From NCBI RefSeq assembly GCF_002013895.1, contig NZ_MAFQ01000009.1, positions 62,001-126,000 on the forward strand: DNA of 64,000 nt, in the 5' to 3' direction. The notes beneath the pieces were generated by a model. It was not told the origin of the DNA. It was given only the letters and a program-made list of their open reading frames with translations, and did not search any database. Positions 17,017-28,438 of this stretch are shown here, piece after piece (the stretch's first letter is position 1; the number at the start of each line of letters is the position of its first letter). Both the position numbers and the translations under genes were made by a program. The DNA is from Mycobacteroides franklinii. GTDB lineage: Bacteria > Actinomycetota > Actinomycetes > Mycobacteriales > Mycobacteriaceae.

Positions 17017-17723
17017 CAGCTGAGCCAGATCACCGAAGCCAGTCGGCCGGTACGCGGCTCCCGGCGATAACTGAACAGATCGGGGTCCTCCGCCGTGCAC
17101 CGCGGGTCGATATCGATCGCGGTCACGCCCAATCCGGAAAGCTGCCGGGCGATTCCGGCACGCAAATCCAGGCCAGGAGTTCCGGCCGCTGTCGTGGTGC
17201 GGCTGCCGGGCAAGGTCTGCTCCACCTCGGCGGCCATATCGACGGGCACCTCGTAGTGACGACCACTCACGGCCGGCCCGAGAAAGACCGATATGCGGCC
17301 CACCTGTGCTCCGGCCTCCACCATCGCGTCGATGGTGCGCGGCACGATACCGAGCTGGGCGCCCACTCGTCCGGCATGGGCGCCGGCCACGATTCCCGCG
17401 GCGGCATCGGCAAAGAGCACCGGGACACAGTCGGCGCTGAGTACCGCCAGCGCGATACCCGGCTCGGTGGTCATCAACGCGTCGGTCTCCGGAATGACCG
17501 ACGTCCCGGGTCCCTCCACCCGGTGCACGTGGTCGCCGTGGACCTGCTGCATCCAGATGAGGTGATCGTCGGGTACCCCGATGGCGCCGGCGAGCCGTGA
17601 TCGGTTGGCTGCCACCGCATCCGGGGCATCGCCGACGTGATCGCCGAGATTGAAGCTGTCAAACGGCGCGCGCGACACCCCGCCACGGCGGGTGGTGGTA
17701 ACGCGCCGAACTCGAAAACCCAT
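17016..17723 (-). CDS. YfiH family purine nucleoside phosphorylase / laccase-domain protein
   Basis: A 235-aa LACC1/YfiH-type protein. Its metal-site residues are in QQVHGDHVH (His), SADCVPVLFAD (Cys) and AGAHAGRVG (His). Members cleave purine nucleosides by phosphorolysis or deamination, and some were earlier described as copper oxidases. Counterpart of Mtb Rv2149c, lying between ftsZ (22 bp) and yggS as in other actinobacteria. Confidence 0.92.
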   Translation of the reverse strand: MGFRVRRVTTTRRGGVSRAPFDSFNLGDHVGDAPDAVAANRSRLAGAIGVPDDHLIWMQQVHGDHVHRVEGPGTSVIPETDALMTTEPGIALAVLSADCVPVLFADAAAGIVAGAHAGRVGAQLGIVPRTIDAMVEAGAQVGRISVFLGPAVSGRHYEVPVDMAAEVEQTLPGSRTTTAAGTPGLDLRAGIARQLSGLGVTAIDIDPRCTAEDPDLFSYRREPRTGRLASVIWLS

Positions 17724-17745
17724 ACGTCAGAGCGTAGTTCGTCCG

Positions 17746-18903
17746 CTACCGACGCATGAAGGGTGGCACATCGACATCATCCTCGTCGCCGCCGCCGAGC
17801 GTCACCGTGGACCCGTTGGTGTCCCTGGGCAAGCTCTGCGCATCGATGGTGTCGAAGATGCTGGTTCCGTTGGCGCGCGAGCCGTTGACCTCGCCGGCCT
17901 TGCCGGGGGCGACAGTGCCGGGCGCCGCCGTGCCGCTGATCGGCTTGCGGCTGGGTCCACCGGCGTCGAAGCCGGCGGCGATCACGGTGACCCGCACCTC
18001 GTCGCCGAGGGAATCGTCGATCACGGTACCGAAGATGATGTTGGCCTCGGGGTGCGCCGACTCCTGCACCAGCGACGCCGCCTCGTTGATTTCGAACAGA
18101 CCCAGGTCGCTGCCACCGGCAATCGACATCAGCACGCCCTGAGCGCCTTCCATCGAGGCCTCCAGCAGCGGCGAATTGATCGCAGTCTCGGCAGCCTTGA
18201 GCGCACGACCGTCGCCGCGCGACGAGCCGATACCCATCAGGGCACTACCGGCCCCGGACATGACGCTCTTGACGTCGGCGAAGTCGACGTTGATCAGACC
18301 CGGGGTGGTGATCAGGTCGGTGATGCCCTGGACTCCGTTGAGCAGCACCTCGTCGGCGCTGCGGAAGGCGTCCATGAGCGATACCGCGGCGTCGCCCATC
18401 TGCAGCAGACGGTCGTTGGGAATGACGATGAGGGTGTCGCAGCTCTCGCGCAGCGAGCCGATTCCATTCTCGGCCTGGCCGCTGCGGCGCTTACCCTCGA
18501 AGGAGAACGGCCGGGTGACCACACCGATCGTCAGCGCGCCCAGCTTGCGGGCGATGCTGGCGACCACGGGTGCACCACCGGTACCGGTGCCACCGCCCTC
18601 GCCCGCCGTGACGAAGACCATGTCGGCGCCCTTGAGCAGCTCCTCGATCTCATCCTTGGCGTCCTCGGCAGCCTTGCGGCCCACGTCGGGGTCGGCACCG
18701 GCACCCAGACCGCGCGTGGAATCGCGGCCGACGTCGAGCTTGACGTCGGCATCGCTCATCAACAGCGCCTGCGCGTCGGTGTTGATCGCGATGAACTCGA
18801 CCCCCTTGAGGCCGTGTTCGATCATGCGGTTGACGGCGTTCACGCCGCCGCCACCGATGCCGACGACCTTGATCACCGCGAGGTAGTTGTGTGGAGGCGT
18901 CAT
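17746..18903 (-). CDS. ftsZ: Cell division GTPase FtsZ
   Basis: A 385-aa tubulin homologue forming the Z-ring. GTP-binding features: [15 protein letters not shown] at 13-27, the tubulin signature GGGTGTGG at 103-110, and the [12 protein letters not shown]7 loop. A variable linker follows, and the C-terminal [10 protein letters not shown] peptide binds SepF/FtsW. The GGGAGGAAGG ribosome site precedes the ATG. About 270 bp of apparently non-coding DNA upstream (18904-19173) should carry ftsZ promoters; it holds a large palindrome near its ftsQ end. Confidence 0.98.
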   Translation of the reverse strand: MTPPHNYLAVIKVVGIGGGGVNAVNRMIEHGLKGVEFIAINTDAQALLMSDADVKLDVGRDSTRGLGAGADPDVGRKAAEDAKDEIEELLKGADMVFVTAGEGGGTGTGGAPVVASIARKLGALTIGVVTRPFSFEGKRRSGQAENGIGSLRESCDTLIVIPNDRLLQMGDAAVSLMDAFRSADEVLLNGVQGITDLITTPGLINVDFADVKSVMSGAGSALMGIGSSRGDGRALKAAETAINSPLLEASMEGAQGVLMSIAGGSDLGLFEINEAASLVQESAHPEANIIFGTVIDDSLGDEVRVTVIAAGFDAGGPSRKPISGTAAPGTVAPGKAGEVNGSRANGTSIFDTIDAQSLPRDTNGSTVTLGGGDEDDVDVPPFMRR

Positions 18904-19101
18904 GGTCGCCTTCCTCCCTGGTTGCTGCCGAGATCTGTCAATTCTGGGGCTCTCTGCAAACTCTCAACCTCTACCTCAGGCTTAGAGTTATGTCAGGTTG
19001 TCCCGCTGAAACAGAACGGTAGGGGGCGTCAAGGTTGTCATGCCGCAGGCGCGCCGAGAGCGCATGACGAATTTCCTTGGCTATTTCATGAGTCCCGCGC
19101 G

Positions 19102-19160
19102 GCGAGCATGCTCGAATGTGCCGAATTCCGAACGAAATGGGCACATATCGGCATGCTCGC
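19102..19160. terminator. 59-bp inverted repeat in the ftsQ-ftsZ gap
   Basis: GCGAGCATGC (19102-19111) and ATGTGCC (19116-19122) pair with GGCACAT (19140-19146) and GCATGCTCGC (19151-19160), leaving a symmetric 4x4 internal loop and a 17-base apical loop. It begins 14 bp after the ftsQ stop (minus strand). No T-run is present. It may end or attenuate the upstream dcw transcript, separating ftsZ expression. A dispersed repeat is the alternative. Confidence 0.55.
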
Positions 19161-19173
19161 GCCGAAGGGCCGC

Positions 19174-20103
19174 CTACTTGACCGTGGGCAGGTCAGGGCT
19201 GGACACGTCATAGGTGCGGCCAGGCTGGGTCAGCAGCGCCCCCAGCTTCTCGGCCTTCTCCGCGGTGCGCTCGGTGGTCCCCCACACGATGGTGCGTCCA
19301 TCGTCAAGGGTGAGCGTGATCGACGACACCGACGGCGCCGCGACCTTGGCGACTTGCCGTGCCAGATCGGGCGCCAAGGAGATGAGCACTTGCAGCGCCG
19401 CCTTGGTCGTCGGGTCCTGCGGCCCCGGAGCCACCACGTCCAGTGCCGGGATACCCGGCGGCGGGGGCTCGTTGGCGAAATCCACCCCGTCGCGGTCGAT
19501 GAGGTGCGTGCCGTCGGCGCCGGTCCATGCCGCGATCGGAACCCGCTCGACGATCGTCACGCGCAGCGTGGACGGGTACTCGCATTGCACCCGGGCGCTG
19601 GCCACCCGCCGAATGCTGGCCACCCGGTCCGCGGCCGCGGCGGTGTCGATCTGCAACAACCGAGTTCCCTGCGCGATGTTCAGCGCACCGAGAACGTCTT
19701 GCTGGGTGATGACCCCGGTGCCCGTCACCACCGTCTGGCGGACCGACATCAGCGGCGTGAAGTACAGGATCGCCCCCAGGCCCACCGTGATCAGGGTGAG
19801 AAGCAGCGCCAGCAGCAGGGTGTGCAGACCCTGCACTTTCCCGCGACCGTCGCCCTTGCCCTGATCGACATATTTGCCCTTGGCCGCGGCCTTCGCCTCG
19901 CGCCGGGCCTGCTCCAGTGCGATCGCGCGCCGTTGCGCGTCCCGGCGTTCGGCCCGCTCGCGCCTGGCCCGCATCCGTGGCCCCTCGGCGGACTCGTCCT
20001 CGCCGGGCTTGTCGGTATCGCCGGGCTCGGTGGCCTCGTCGCCATCGGCCGGTACCGCCGCCTCCTCGTCCGCACCCTCTGCGGTGTGGTCGGGATCGCT
20101 CAT
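19174..20103 (-). CDS. ftsQ: Cell division protein FtsQ
   Basis: A 309-aa divisome scaffold. A long acidic, then basic, charged N-terminal cytoplasmic region (1-90) precedes one transmembrane helix (~93-117). The POTRA domain (~120-190, [19 protein letters not shown]) and the FtsQ beta domain ([27 protein letters not shown]) follow. It overlaps murC by 4 bp. The cytoplasmic region is long, as is usual in actinobacteria. Confidence 0.95.
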   Translation of the reverse strand: MSDPDHTAEGADEEAAVPADGDEATEPGDTDKPGEDESAEGPRMRARRERAERRDAQRRAIALEQARREAKAAAKGKYVDQGKGDGRGKVQGLHTLLLALLLTLITVGLGAILYFTPLMSVRQTVVTGTGVITQQDVLGALNIAQGTRLLQIDTAAAADRVASIRRVASARVQCEYPSTLRVTIVERVPIAAWTGADGTHLIDRDGVDFANEPPPPGIPALDVVAPGPQDPTTKAALQVLISLAPDLARQVAKVAAPSVSSITLTLDDGRTIVWGTTERTAEKAEKLGALLTQPGRTYDVSSPDLPTVK

Positions 20104-21572
20104 CGACCGTTCCCCGGCGGCGGCCAGTCATTGGCACGCGCGCGCAACGCGCGCACAATTTCCTTGCCCTGCAACGTGACATCGCCTGCGCCCATGGTGA
20201 CCACCAGATCGCCGGGCGCGGTGGCCGCAGCGACCTGTTGGGCCACCGTCGATAGATCGGGCAGGTAATGCACCGGCACCCCGGATATCTGCTCGACGAT
20301 CAACGCGCCGGTGACACCCGGAAGGGGCGCTTCCCGCGCCCCGTAGACGTCAAGCACGAACACCAGATCTGCGATACTCAATGCCTCGGCGAACTCCCTC
20401 GCGAAAGCTGCTGTGCGCGAGTACAAATGCGGCTGGAACACCACCACCGAGCGACCGTGACCCTGCTGCGCCACGATTCCGGAAACCGCTTGTAGCACCG
20501 TGCGAACCTCGGTCGGATGGTGCGCGTAGTCATCGAATACCCGCACCGATTCCACCGAACCGACCAGTTCGAACCGGCGGCGCACACCCTCGAAGCCGGC
20601 CAGCCCGTCGAGCACATCGTCCACGGATGCCCCGATCTCGGCGGCCGCCACCACGGCGGCCAGCGCGTTCAGCGCCATGTGCCGGCCCGGCACCGACAAT
20701 CGCATGGTGCGTGGGGCATTCTCCCCCGCCAGCTGGATCTGCGCGGTGGCTCCGGTGTCCTTGAACTGCCAATCCCTCAGCCGCCCGGACACCGGGACAT
20801 CGCCCGCCTCAGCCTGGTCGACGCTGCCATAGCCCCGCACCCGGATACCGCGCTCATGCGCACGGCGCGCCAGCGCCGCGGAGCCCGGGTCGTCCAGACA
20901 CACCACCAGAACCCCATCGGAACCAAGGGTTTCGGCGAACTGGTCGAACACCGCGGTGTAGGCCTCGACACTTCCGAAGTGATCCAGATGATCGGCCTCG
21001 ATATTGGTGACGATGATCAGGTTGGGCCGGTACTGCAGCAGGGAGCCATCGCTCTCATCCGCCTCGGCCACGAACACATCGCCGCTGCCGTGGTGGGCAT
21101 TGGTGCCGGCTTCGTTGAGCTCACCGCCGACGGCAAAGGACGGGTCGTAACCGCAATGCTGCAGCGCCACAATGAGCATGGAGGTGGTGCTGGTTTTGCC
21201 ATGCGTCCCGGTCACCATCAGGGTGCGGTATCCGGCCATCAGGTCCGCGAGCACCACGGGTCGTAGCAGGACCGGTATCCCACGCCGATTCGCTTCCACC
21301 AATTCAGGATTCGTCTTGGGAATGGCGGCATGAGTGGTGACGACCACCGTCGGACCACCCGGCAGCAGATCCAGCGCGTCACCGTCATGGCCCACGTTGA
21401 CGACGGCGCCGCGGGCACGCAAGGCCAGCACCGCGCGAGACTCCTTGGCATCGGAGCCGGATACCAGCGCTCCCCTATCCAGCAGAATCCGGGCGATACC
21501 GGACATTCCGGCACCACCGATGCCCACCATGTGCACGCGACGCAGGTGCTCTGGGAGTGGACCGACGGTCAT
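20100..21572 (-). CDS. murC: UDP-N-acetylmuramate--L-alanine ligase
   Basis: Adds L-Ala to UDP-MurNAc, the first peptide step of the peptidoglycan precursor. 490 aa with the Mur ligase three-domain order: Rossmann N-terminus ([13 protein letters not shown]), ATPase domain with GTHGKTST at 122-129 and EADESDGS, and the C-terminal domain ([11 protein letters not shown]). It overlaps murG and ftsQ by 4 bp each. Confidence 0.98.
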   Translation of the reverse strand: MTVGPLPEHLRRVHMVGIGGAGMSGIARILLDRGALVSGSDAKESRAVLALRARGAVVNVGHDGDALDLLPGGPTVVVTTHAAIPKTNPELVEANRRGIPVLLRPVVLADLMAGYRTLMVTGTHGKTSTTSMLIVALQHCGYDPSFAVGGELNEAGTNAHHGSGDVFVAEADESDGSLLQYRPNLIIVTNIEADHLDHFGSVEAYTAVFDQFAETLGSDGVLVVCLDDPGSAALARRAHERGIRVRGYGSVDQAEAGDVPVSGRLRDWQFKDTGATAQIQLAGENAPRTMRLSVPGRHMALNALAAVVAAAEIGASVDDVLDGLAGFEGVRRRFELVGSVESVRVFDDYAHHPTEVRTVLQAVSGIVAQQGHGRSVVVFQPHLYSRTAAFAREFAEALSIADLVFVLDVYGAREAPLPGVTGALIVEQISGVPVHYLPDLSTVAQQVAAATAPGDLVVTMGAGDVTLQGKEIVRALRARANDWPPPGNGR

Positions 21573-22717
21573 CGCCGCGCACCTCGCCCATGGGACCGCC
21601 CCGCACGAGCGACCTCGAGCGCCACCTGGGCCACCTGTCGTGCCGCTTCCGGGTGCCCGGACAGTGCCGCGGCCGACGTCATATCGGCAAGCTTGGCCGA
21701 ATCGGAGGCTATCTCAATCACCATATGCGCCAATGTCTCCGGAGTGAGGTCGCGATCCGCGACGATGACACCGCCACCGGCCTCGACAACCGGAAGCGCA
21801 TTGAGCCGCTGTTCGCCATTGCCGATGGGCAGCGGCACATAGATGGCGGGCAGTCCCACCGCCGAGACCTCGGCGACGGTCATCGCACCGGATCGGCACA
21901 CCGCGATGTCTGCCGCGGCATACGCCAGGTCCATGCGATCCAGGTACGGCAGCGCCACATACTTGGGGGCGCCGGGCGCACGCTCGGGCAGCTCGACGGT
22001 GTTCTTGGGGCCATGCGCGTGCAACACCGAAACACCGGCAGCAGCAAGGTCATTGGCTGCAGCCGAGACGGCATTGTTCAGGGAGACGGCCCCCTGCGAA
22101 CCACCGAACACCAAGAGCACCAGGGCGTTGTCGTCAAAACCGTAATGAGCACGTGCCTCGCGCCGCAGCGCGGCCCGATCCAATGACGTGATCGACCCTC
22201 GAACCGGAACACCCACCACCTCTGCGTGGCGCAGACCGGAGTCGGACACCGCCGACAACACCCGCTGCGCGCGGCGCGCCCCGACCCGATTGGCAAGGCC
22301 TGCGCGGGCGTTAGCCTCATGAATGACAACCGGAACGCGGGGTCGGCGCATCGGGCCGCGGCGAGCTGCCAAATAGGCAGGCAGGGCCACATAGCCGCCG
22401 AAACCGATCACCACGTCGGCCTGGACACTGTCGAACACCGCCCGCGTCTGCCGGACCGCCCGGCGCACCCGCAACGGCAGCTTCACCAGGTCGCCCGTGA
22501 GGCGCCGGGGCAGCGGCACCGGGACAATCAGCTCCAGGTCGTACCCGCGGGCCGGAACCAGTCGCGTCTCCAGGCCGCGCTCGGTGCCCAGCGCGGTGAT
22601 CCGCACCGACGGATCGATCTCACGCAGCGCATCGGCGACCGCCATGGCCGGCTCGACGTGTCCCGCGGTACCACCACCGGCCAGCACCACCGAAAGCGGC
22701 CGAAGTTCATCACTCAC
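21569..22717 (-). CDS. murG: Lipid II synthase MurG (GlcNAc transferase)
   Basis: Transfers GlcNAc from UDP-GlcNAc to lipid I at the inner membrane face. GT28 fold: [13 protein letters not shown] near the N-terminus, [22 protein letters not shown] and the C-terminal [14 protein letters not shown] nucleotide-sugar site. I take the GTG at 22717 (AAAGGA upstream) rather than the TTG at 22744; the protein is then 382 aa. A 44-bp gap follows ftsW. Confidence 0.96.
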   Translation of the reverse strand: MSDELRPLSVVLAGGGTAGHVEPAMAVADALREIDPSVRITALGTERGLETRLVPARGYDLELIVPVPLPRRLTGDLVKLPLRVRRAVRQTRAVFDSVQADVVIGFGGYVALPAYLAARRGPMRRPRVPVVIHEANARAGLANRVGARRAQRVLSAVSDSGLRHAEVVGVPVRGSITSLDRAALRREARAHYGFDDNALVLLVFGGSQGAVSLNNAVSAAANDLAAAGVSVLHAHGPKNTVELPERAPGAPKYVALPYLDRMDLAYAAADIAVCRSGAMTVAEVSAVGLPAIYVPLPIGNGEQRLNALPVVEAGGGVIVADRDLTPETLAHMVIEIASDSAKLADMTSAAALSGHPEAARQVAQVALEVARAGRSHGRGARR

Positions 22718-22761
22718 TCCGGGAGCATCCTTTCGGTCTGGCAACGATCAGATATCAGCAG

Positions 22762-24336
22762 CTATCGATAGCTTCGGGCGCGTGAGCCCCCGGTCCGTGA
22801 TTGGTCACGAGACCTGCCACTCGCACGCGTCGCGGAGCCCCGGCGCACCTGCTGCACCTGCCTATGATGCCCTGCTTCGCTATCGGTACGTGCACGCGGC
22901 TTGCGCTTGGGCCCCTCCACGGACTCCGACTGCCGCTTGCGCTCGGACTGTGATTTGGCGGCCCCGGCGTTCGGTGCGCCCGACTTGGCGCGAAGCCGGT
23001 CGCGCGCGGTGTCGATCCTCGGCGGAACATAGGGCTCCGGCAGCGGGAGCCGTAGCAGCCGGTTCATCCGGTCACCGGAACCTGCACGTAGGGCTGCCAC
23101 CGCTTCCGGTTCGTGACGGGCCGCGTTGGCGATCAAACCTATGAAGAACAGCGCAGTTGCCGTCGCCGTCCCGCCCGAAGAGATGAGCGGTAGCTGAATA
23201 CCGGTCACCGGGAGCAGGCCGATGACATAGCCGATGTTGATGAACGACTGTCCGATCATCCACAACCCAGCCGTGGCGGTGATCATGCGCAGGAAGGGAT
23301 CGGCGCTGCGCTTGGCGATCCGCATGGCGGTGTAGGCGAAGACGCCGAACAAGGCGAGCACGCCGAGGCATCCGACGAACCCGAGTTCCTCGCCGATGAT
23401 GGCGAAGATGAAGTCGTTGTGGGCGTTCGGCAGGTAATGCCATTTGGCCGATCCCTGTCCCAGGCCCTGGCCGAAGAAACCGCCCTGCGCGAGCGCGAAC
23501 CGGGCTTGCCGGGACTGATATCCCGTCGCCTGCGGGTCTGCGGACGGGTCAAGCCACGCCTTCACGCGGTCGGAGCGATATCCGGCCGACACGGCGAGGA
23601 TGGCCGCTGCCATCACGGCGGCCACCACCGAGCTGAGGAAGACCTTCAGCGGCAGGCCGGCGTACCAGAGCAGGGCCAGCAAGATGATGCTCAACGAAAC
23701 CGTCTGCCCGAGGTCGGGCTGGATGACGATCAGCACCAACGCGATCATCGCCGCGGGCACCAGCGGGACCAGCATTTCGCGCATGGTCGCCTGCTCCATG
23801 CGGCGCGTGGCCAGCAGGTGTGCGCCCCAGATCGCGAACGCGACCTTGGTGAGCTCGGAGGGCTGCATGGATAGCCCGGCATAGACGAACCAACCGCGAG
23901 AACCGTTGGAGTACGTGCCGATTCCGGGAATGAGCACCAGGGTGATCAACACGACCGTGACGACGAAAACCGGGAACGAATACTTACGCATCACCCATAC
24001 CGGGGTGCGCAGTGCGATATAGAAACCGACAAGGCCCACGCAGACCCACAGCACCTGTTTGCCGAAGATCGTCCAGGCGGATCCGTCGTCGTAATACGAC
24101 TCGACGCCCGACGCGGACAACACCATGATGAGGCCGAGTGTGGTGAGCAGCGCGGCCGTCGCGACGACAAGGTGAAACGATGTCATCGGCCGGTTCAGCC
24201 AGGCGCCCAGACGAGTACGCGCGATCAGCCCATCGGTCTTGGCATCGGGCTTCTTGGCCGGCTTGGAGGAGGCCTTTGATTCTGCGCGCTTCGCGGAGCG
24301 GAAAAACCTGGCGAACGGAGCGGTCAGGGTTGACAC
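22762..24336 (-). CDS. ftsW: Septal peptidoglycan polymerase FtsW (SEDS)
   Basis: SEDS-family glycosyltransferase polymerising lipid II with PbpB. 524 aa with about ten membrane helices between residues 50 and 410; SEDS motifs [16 protein letters not shown] and LISSGGTAT are present. Both ends are extended and charged. The basic, Arg/Ser-rich C-terminal tail (~430-524) is where mycobacterial FtsW contacts the acidic FtsZ C-terminus. The start is GTG. It sits 11 bp after murD. Confidence 0.97.
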   Translation of the reverse strand: MSTLTAPFARFFRSAKRAESKASSKPAKKPDAKTDGLIARTRLGAWLNRPMTSFHLVVATAALLTTLGLIMVLSASGVESYYDDGSAWTIFGKQVLWVCVGLVGFYIALRTPVWVMRKYSFPVFVVTVVLITLVLIPGIGTYSNGSRGWFVYAGLSMQPSELTKVAFAIWGAHLLATRRMEQATMREMLVPLVPAAMIALVLIVIQPDLGQTVSLSIILLALLWYAGLPLKVFLSSVVAAVMAAAILAVSAGYRSDRVKAWLDPSADPQATGYQSRQARFALAQGGFFGQGLGQGSAKWHYLPNAHNDFIFAIIGEELGFVGCLGVLALFGVFAYTAMRIAKRSADPFLRMITATAGLWMIGQSFINIGYVIGLLPVTGIQLPLISSGGTATATALFFIGLIANAARHEPEAVAALRAGSGDRMNRLLRLPLPEPYVPPRIDTARDRLRAKSGAPNAGAAKSQSERKRQSESVEGPKRKPRARTDSEAGHHRQVQQVRRGSATRASGRSRDQSRTGGSRARSYR

Positions 24337-24347
24337 GAGGCAGTCAC

Positions 24348-25805
24348 CTAACCGGTAAGTGCGTGCACCGCCGCGGCGAATCGATCGCCACGCTCGGAGT
24401 ACCCGCTGAATTGGTCGAAGGACGCGCCGGCCGGAGCCAGTAGCACGGTGTCGCCAGGCTGGGCCAATGTGCTGGCGTGCCGGACGGCCGCGGCCATGAC
24501 TCGGGTACCCAAATCAACGCCACCCCCATCCGCCTCATCAGTCACATAAACCACATTTGCCTCTTGCACCTCAGCATCCTCGCGCGTCACAACCGCAACT
24601 ACGGGTACATCCGGCGCGTGTCGCGCCAATGCCTCAGCAATCAGCCCCCGATCACGGCCGATCAGCACAACCGCACCTAGCCGGTCAGCGGAATCGCGCA
24701 CCAGGTCATCGACGGCAGCGCCCTTGAGCAGCCCCCCGGCAACCCAGATGACCCGCGGATACGCCGCGATGGACGCCGCGGCGGCATGCGGATTGGTGGC
24801 CTTTGAGTCATCCACATAGGCGACGTCGGCAACATGGGCAACCAGCTCGGCCCGATGCCGCCCCACCTGGAAGGCCTCCAACGCCCTGGCAATATCCGCC
24901 GCAGGCGTGCCCACGGCCCGGGCCAGCGCGGCGGCCGCCAGCGCATTGAGCACACCGATGGGGCCGGCCACCGGAAGCTTCGATACCTCGATCAGGGCCA
25001 CGTCGGGGCCAAAAGCCCGATCAACCAGCCAACCGTCCCGCGCCCCGAGCTCGCCCGGTGCGGGCTCGCCGGTGCGAAATCCTGCCTTGACCGGCGCCGC
25101 GGCACCGGAAAGTAGCCCGCCGGCCACCGCGTCGTCCAGACCGACGACGGCAACCTCACCGTCGAGCGCGCGGGCCTTGTCCCGCGTATAGCCCTCCATG
25201 CCCCCATGCCAGTCGAGGTGATCCTCGGCCACGTTGAGCACCACACCGGCAGCCGGCCGCACCGAAGGCGCCCAGTGCAGCTGGAAACTCGACAACTCCA
25301 CAGCCAGGAACTCCACATCGCGCTCCAGCACATTGAGCACCGGGTCGCCGATGTTCCCGCAGAGCGCACTGGTGCCGCCCGCCGCCGTCAGCATGTCGTG
25401 GACCATCGCCGTGGTGGTGGTCTTTCCGTTGGTTCCCGTGACCACCAGCCACCGCTTAGGCGGACCATACCGGCCGGAAGCATCCAGGCGCCAAGCCAAT
25501 TCGACATCACCCCAGATGGGCAGCCCGGCCTGCACCGCGGCCAGCACAACGGGTGAGGACGGACCGAACCCGGGACTGACGATCACCAGGTCCTGATCCG
25601 ACATGCCGCGTTGCGCCTCGGCGGTGGTCAGCGCCCCACGCCCCGCATCGCGATGACGGCGCAGGGCATCCTCGTTGTCGTCACAGACGGTGATGCGCAC
25701 ATCGAACCCGGCCAGTGCAGTGACCACCGCATCGCCGGTGACCCGCGCACCGCAGACCAGGACCCTTGCGCCGCCGACCAATTCGGTGACTTCAGAAGCA
25801 GTCAT
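24348..25805 (-). CDS. murD: UDP-N-acetylmuramoyl-alanine--D-glutamate ligase
   Basis: Adds D-Glu to UDP-MurNAc-L-Ala. 485 aa with [10 protein letters not shown] (P-loop), the [18 protein letters not shown] segment holding the conserved His and carbamylated-Lys region, and C-terminal [13 protein letters not shown]. Most of the dcw ligases overlap neighbours; here mraY ends 6 bp upstream. A slightly longer, acidic C-terminal-domain loop ([20 protein letters not shown]) is present, whose family distribution I cannot judge. Confidence 0.97.
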   Translation of the reverse strand: MTASEVTELVGGARVLVCGARVTGDAVVTALAGFDVRITVCDDNEDALRRHRDAGRGALTTAEAQRGMSDQDLVIVSPGFGPSSPVVLAAVQAGLPIWGDVELAWRLDASGRYGPPKRWLVVTGTNGKTTTTAMVHDMLTAAGGTSALCGNIGDPVLNVLERDVEFLAVELSSFQLHWAPSVRPAAGVVLNVAEDHLDWHGGMEGYTRDKARALDGEVAVVGLDDAVAGGLLSGAAAPVKAGFRTGEPAPGELGARDGWLVDRAFGPDVALIEVSKLPVAGPIGVLNALAAAALARAVGTPAADIARALEAFQVGRHRAELVAHVADVAYVDDSKATNPHAAAASIAAYPRVIWVAGGLLKGAAVDDLVRDSADRLGAVVLIGRDRGLIAEALARHAPDVPVVAVVTREDAEVQEANVVYVTDEADGGGVDLGTRVMAAAVRHASTLAQPGDTVLLAPAGASFDQFSGYSERGDRFAAAVHALTG

Positions 25806-25811
25806 GATCGC

Positions 25812-26891
25812 CTAGTCACCGATCGTGGCGAGCCACTCGCCATAGAACAGCGCCAGACCCAGGCCGCAGGCGATGGCCGTCAGCAGCCAGAACCGAATGA
25901 TCACCGTTGTCTCCGCCCAGCCCATCAGCTCGAAATGATGATGGAACGGCGCCATCCGAAACACCCGGCGGCCCGTGGTACGGAACGCGGCGATCTGCAG
26001 AACCACCGACACGATCTCGGCGACGAACAACGCGCCCAGCACCACGGCCAGCAGCTCGGTCCGGGTGGTCACCGACAGACCGGCGATGACGCCGCCCAGG
26101 GCCAGCGACCCGGTGTCGCCCATGAAGATCTTGGCGGGCGCGGCGTTCCACCACAGGAACCCGATACAGGCACCCGCGGTCGACGCGGCGATCACCGCGA
26201 GATCCAGCGGGTCACGCACGTTGTAGCAGGCGATGCCCGGATGCGTCGAGCACGCGTTGCGGTACTGCCAGAAGGTGACGATGACATAGGCGCCCGTCAC
26301 CATCGCCATACAGCCACCGGCCAGCCCATCGAGCCCATCGGTGAAGTTGACGGCGTTGGACCAGGACATCACCAGGATCACGCAGAAGAGCACGAAGATC
26401 ACGGCGGGCATGGCGACCGTGGCGATCTCGCGGACATACGAGAGCTGCGGACTGCCCGGGGTCAACCCGTCGGTGTTGCGGAACTGCAGCACCAGCACGC
26501 CGAAGACGAGCGCGGACAGGATCTGGCCGACCGTCTTGGAGGTCTTGTTCAGACCGAGGTTGCGCGCCTTGCGAATCTTGATGAAGTCGTCGATGAACCC
26601 GACTCCCCCGAGCATCGTCGCCAGCGCCAGCACCAGCAGGCCCGTCGCCGAGGGGCCATCAGACCCGAACGCGATGCCCACCAGGTGCGACCCGAAGTAT
26701 CCGGCCCACATCCCGGCCAGGATCGCGACGCCGCCCATGGACGGAGTGCCACGCTTCTTCTGATGGTGCTGCGGGCCGTCGTCCCGGATCTCCTGGCCGA
26801 AGCCCTGCCGCGAGAACACCCGGATGAGCACCGGCGTGAGCATGATCGAGACCAGGATCGCGATCCCGGCGGCAATGATGATCTGCCTCAT
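25812..26891 (-). CDS. mraY: Phospho-N-acetylmuramoyl-pentapeptide transferase
   Basis: Makes lipid I from UDP-MurNAc-pentapeptide and decaprenyl phosphate. 359 aa, ten membrane helices. Signature segments: [12 protein letters not shown] (Asp pair), [25 protein letters not shown] and the PFHHHFE motif of MraY, which separates it from WecA. It overlaps murF by 4 bp. Confidence 0.98.
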   Translation of the reverse strand: MRQIIIAAGIAILVSIMLTPVLIRVFSRQGFGQEIRDDGPQHHQKKRGTPSMGGVAILAGMWAGYFGSHLVGIAFGSDGPSATGLLVLALATMLGGVGFIDDFIKIRKARNLGLNKTSKTVGQILSALVFGVLVLQFRNTDGLTPGSPQLSYVREIATVAMPAVIFVLFCVILVMSWSNAVNFTDGLDGLAGGCMAMVTGAYVIVTFWQYRNACSTHPGIACYNVRDPLDLAVIAASTAGACIGFLWWNAAPAKIFMGDTGSLALGGVIAGLSVTTRTELLAVVLGALFVAEIVSVVLQIAAFRTTGRRVFRMAPFHHHFELMGWAETTVIIRFWLLTAIACGLGLALFYGEWLATIGD

Positions 26892-28438
26892 GCGTCATCC
26901 ACCTTCAGCAGCTCATCGGAACTGTCGCCTCTTCGCGCAAGCAGCTCATCGGAACTGTCGCCTCTTCGCGCAAGCAGCTCATCGGCCACGACCCAGAGCC
27001 CGGCCGACTGCGATGCCTTGACCAGCACCACATCGCCCGCGGCCAGCTCGTCGGCCAGCAGTGTGGCGGCCGCCGCAGGATCGTCCACCAGCACCGCCTC
27101 GGACCCCCACGACCCCTCCATCACCGCACCCGCATGCATTGCCCGCTGTGACCTCCCAGTCCCGACGACTACCAATCGACTGACATCTAATCGCACGGCG
27201 GCCCGCCCGATGCGGTCATGCTCGGATATCGCATCGGGGCCCAGCTCGGCCATCTCGCCCAGCACCGCCCAGCTGCGACGGGGCTGCGCTCCGTGGCGGG
27301 CCATCGAGACCAGTGCCTTCAGCCCTGCCATCATCGAATCCGGGTTGGCGTTATAGGCGTCGTTGATGACGGTCACTCCGTCATGTCGAGTGCTGACCTC
27401 CATGCGGCGGCGCGAGACCGGGCCTGCCTCGGCGAGCGCGGCCGCGACCTGCCCAAGGGTGGCGCCGCATTCCAGCGCTACCGCGGCCGCGGCCAGCGCG
27501 TTGCCTACCTGATGCTCACCGTGCACCGCCAGCTGAACCGGCGCGGAACTCTGCCCGACATGCAGGGTGAACCGGGCCCTGGCGAGGTCGTCGACGCTCA
27601 CCTCGCTGGCCCAGACATCGGCGGGATTATGCGCACTGATGCGCACCACCCGGGCTGAGGTCTTGGCGGCCATTGCGGCCACCGCGGAATCATCGGCGTT
27701 CAGCACCGCCACACCGTCAGCGGAAAGCGATTGCGGCAGTTCACCCTTGGTGTCGGCGATGGCCTGCCGCGAGCCGAACTCACCCAGATGAGCGGTGCCG
27801 ACATTGAGCACGACACCGACCGAGGGCGGCGCGATGGCGGCCAGGTCCGCGATATTGCCGGGACGCCGGGCCGAAAGCTCCAGCACCAGGAACTTTGTCG
27901 ATTCCGTCGCCCGCAGGACGGTCCAGGGATGACCGAGCTCGTTGTTGAAGGATCCGGGAGGCGCCACCACCTCGCCCAGCGGGCTGAGTACCGCGGCGAT
28001 GAGATCCTTCGTCGACGTTTTTCCGGACGAGCCGGTCACGCCGACGATGCGTAGTCCCTGGGCCGCCAGCCGACGGGCCACCTCGGCTGCCAGCGCGGCC
28101 GTCGCGGCCAGCACCGCAGCACCCGATCCATCTGAATCATGTTCCAGCGCAGAAACTTCGGTCCGCGCTACCCCGGTCGGCGACACCACGATGGCGGGCA
28201 CACCGACCGGTCTGGCGGCCAGCACCGCGACGGCCCCGGCCTCGACCGCACCCTGGGCGTGGTCGTGGCCGTCGACCCGGGCTCCCGGTAGGGCGAGGAA
28301 CAGCCCACCGGGCGCCACCTGGCGCGAATCGAATTCGACGGTGCCGGTGACCCGCGTCCGCCGAGCCTCCTGCGCACTGATCCCGTCGAGGCGTCCACCG
28401 ACGATCTCGGCGATCTCGGCGACGGTCATCTCAATCAT
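26888..28438 (-). CDS. murF: UDP-MurNAc-tripeptide--D-Ala-D-Ala ligase
   Basis: Joins D-Ala-D-Ala to the tripeptide precursor. Mur ligase order with [12 protein letters not shown] (P-loop) and [13 protein letters not shown]. The start ATG at 28438 has GGGAG 5 nt before it and overlaps murE by 8 bp; an in-frame ATG lies at 28429. The C-terminus carries an 11-residue tandem repeat ([11 protein letters not shown] twice, then DELL) encoded by a 33-bp DNA repeat, beyond the catalytic fold. Confidence 0.97.
   Translation of the reverse strand: MIEMTVAEIAEIVGGRLDGISAQEARRTRVTGTVEFDSRQVAPGGLFLALPGARVDGHDHAQGAVEAGAVAVLAARPVGVPAIVVSPTGVARTEVSALEHDSDGSGAAVLAATAALAAEVARRLAAQGLRIVGVTGSSGKTSTKDLIAAVLSPLGEVVAPPGSFNNELGHPWTVLRATESTKFLVLELSARRPGNIADLAAIAPPSVGVVLNVGTAHLGEFGSRQAIADTKGELPQSLSADGVAVLNADDSAVAAMAAKTSARVVRISAHNPADVWASEVSVDDLARARFTLHVGQSSAPVQLAVHGEHQVGNALAAAAVALECGATLGQVAAALAEAGPVSRRRMEVSTRHDGVTVINDAYNANPDSMMAGLKALVSMARHGAQPRRSWAVLGEMAELGPDAISEHDRIGRAAVRLDVSRLVVVGTGRSQRAMHAGAVMEGSWGSEAVLVDDPAAAATLLADELAAGDVVLVKASQSAGLWVVADELLARRGDSSDELLARRGDSSDELLKVDDA
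26907..26985. repeat. 33-bp tandem repeat in the murF 3' end
   Basis: Two exact 33-bp copies (26907-26939 and 26940-26972) and 13 bp of a third (26973-26985). The unit starts AGCAGCTCATCGGAACTGTC on the plus strand. The period keeps the frame and adds 11 residues per copy to MurF just before its stop. Exact identity implies recent or ongoing slippage, so copy number may vary between strains. Confidence 0.93.

Noticed and set aside
17650..20268. A long open frame on the plus strand (872 codons) across ftsZ and ftsQ
   Set aside because: It lies antisense to ftsZ and ftsQ, whose proteins are unmistakable, and has low-complexity His/Arg/Gly sequence. This is a shadow of GC-rich third positions.
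25611..27356. A 581-codon plus-strand frame opposite mraY and murD
   Set aside because: Antisense to two well-defined enzymes, with His/Arg-rich composition and no domain.
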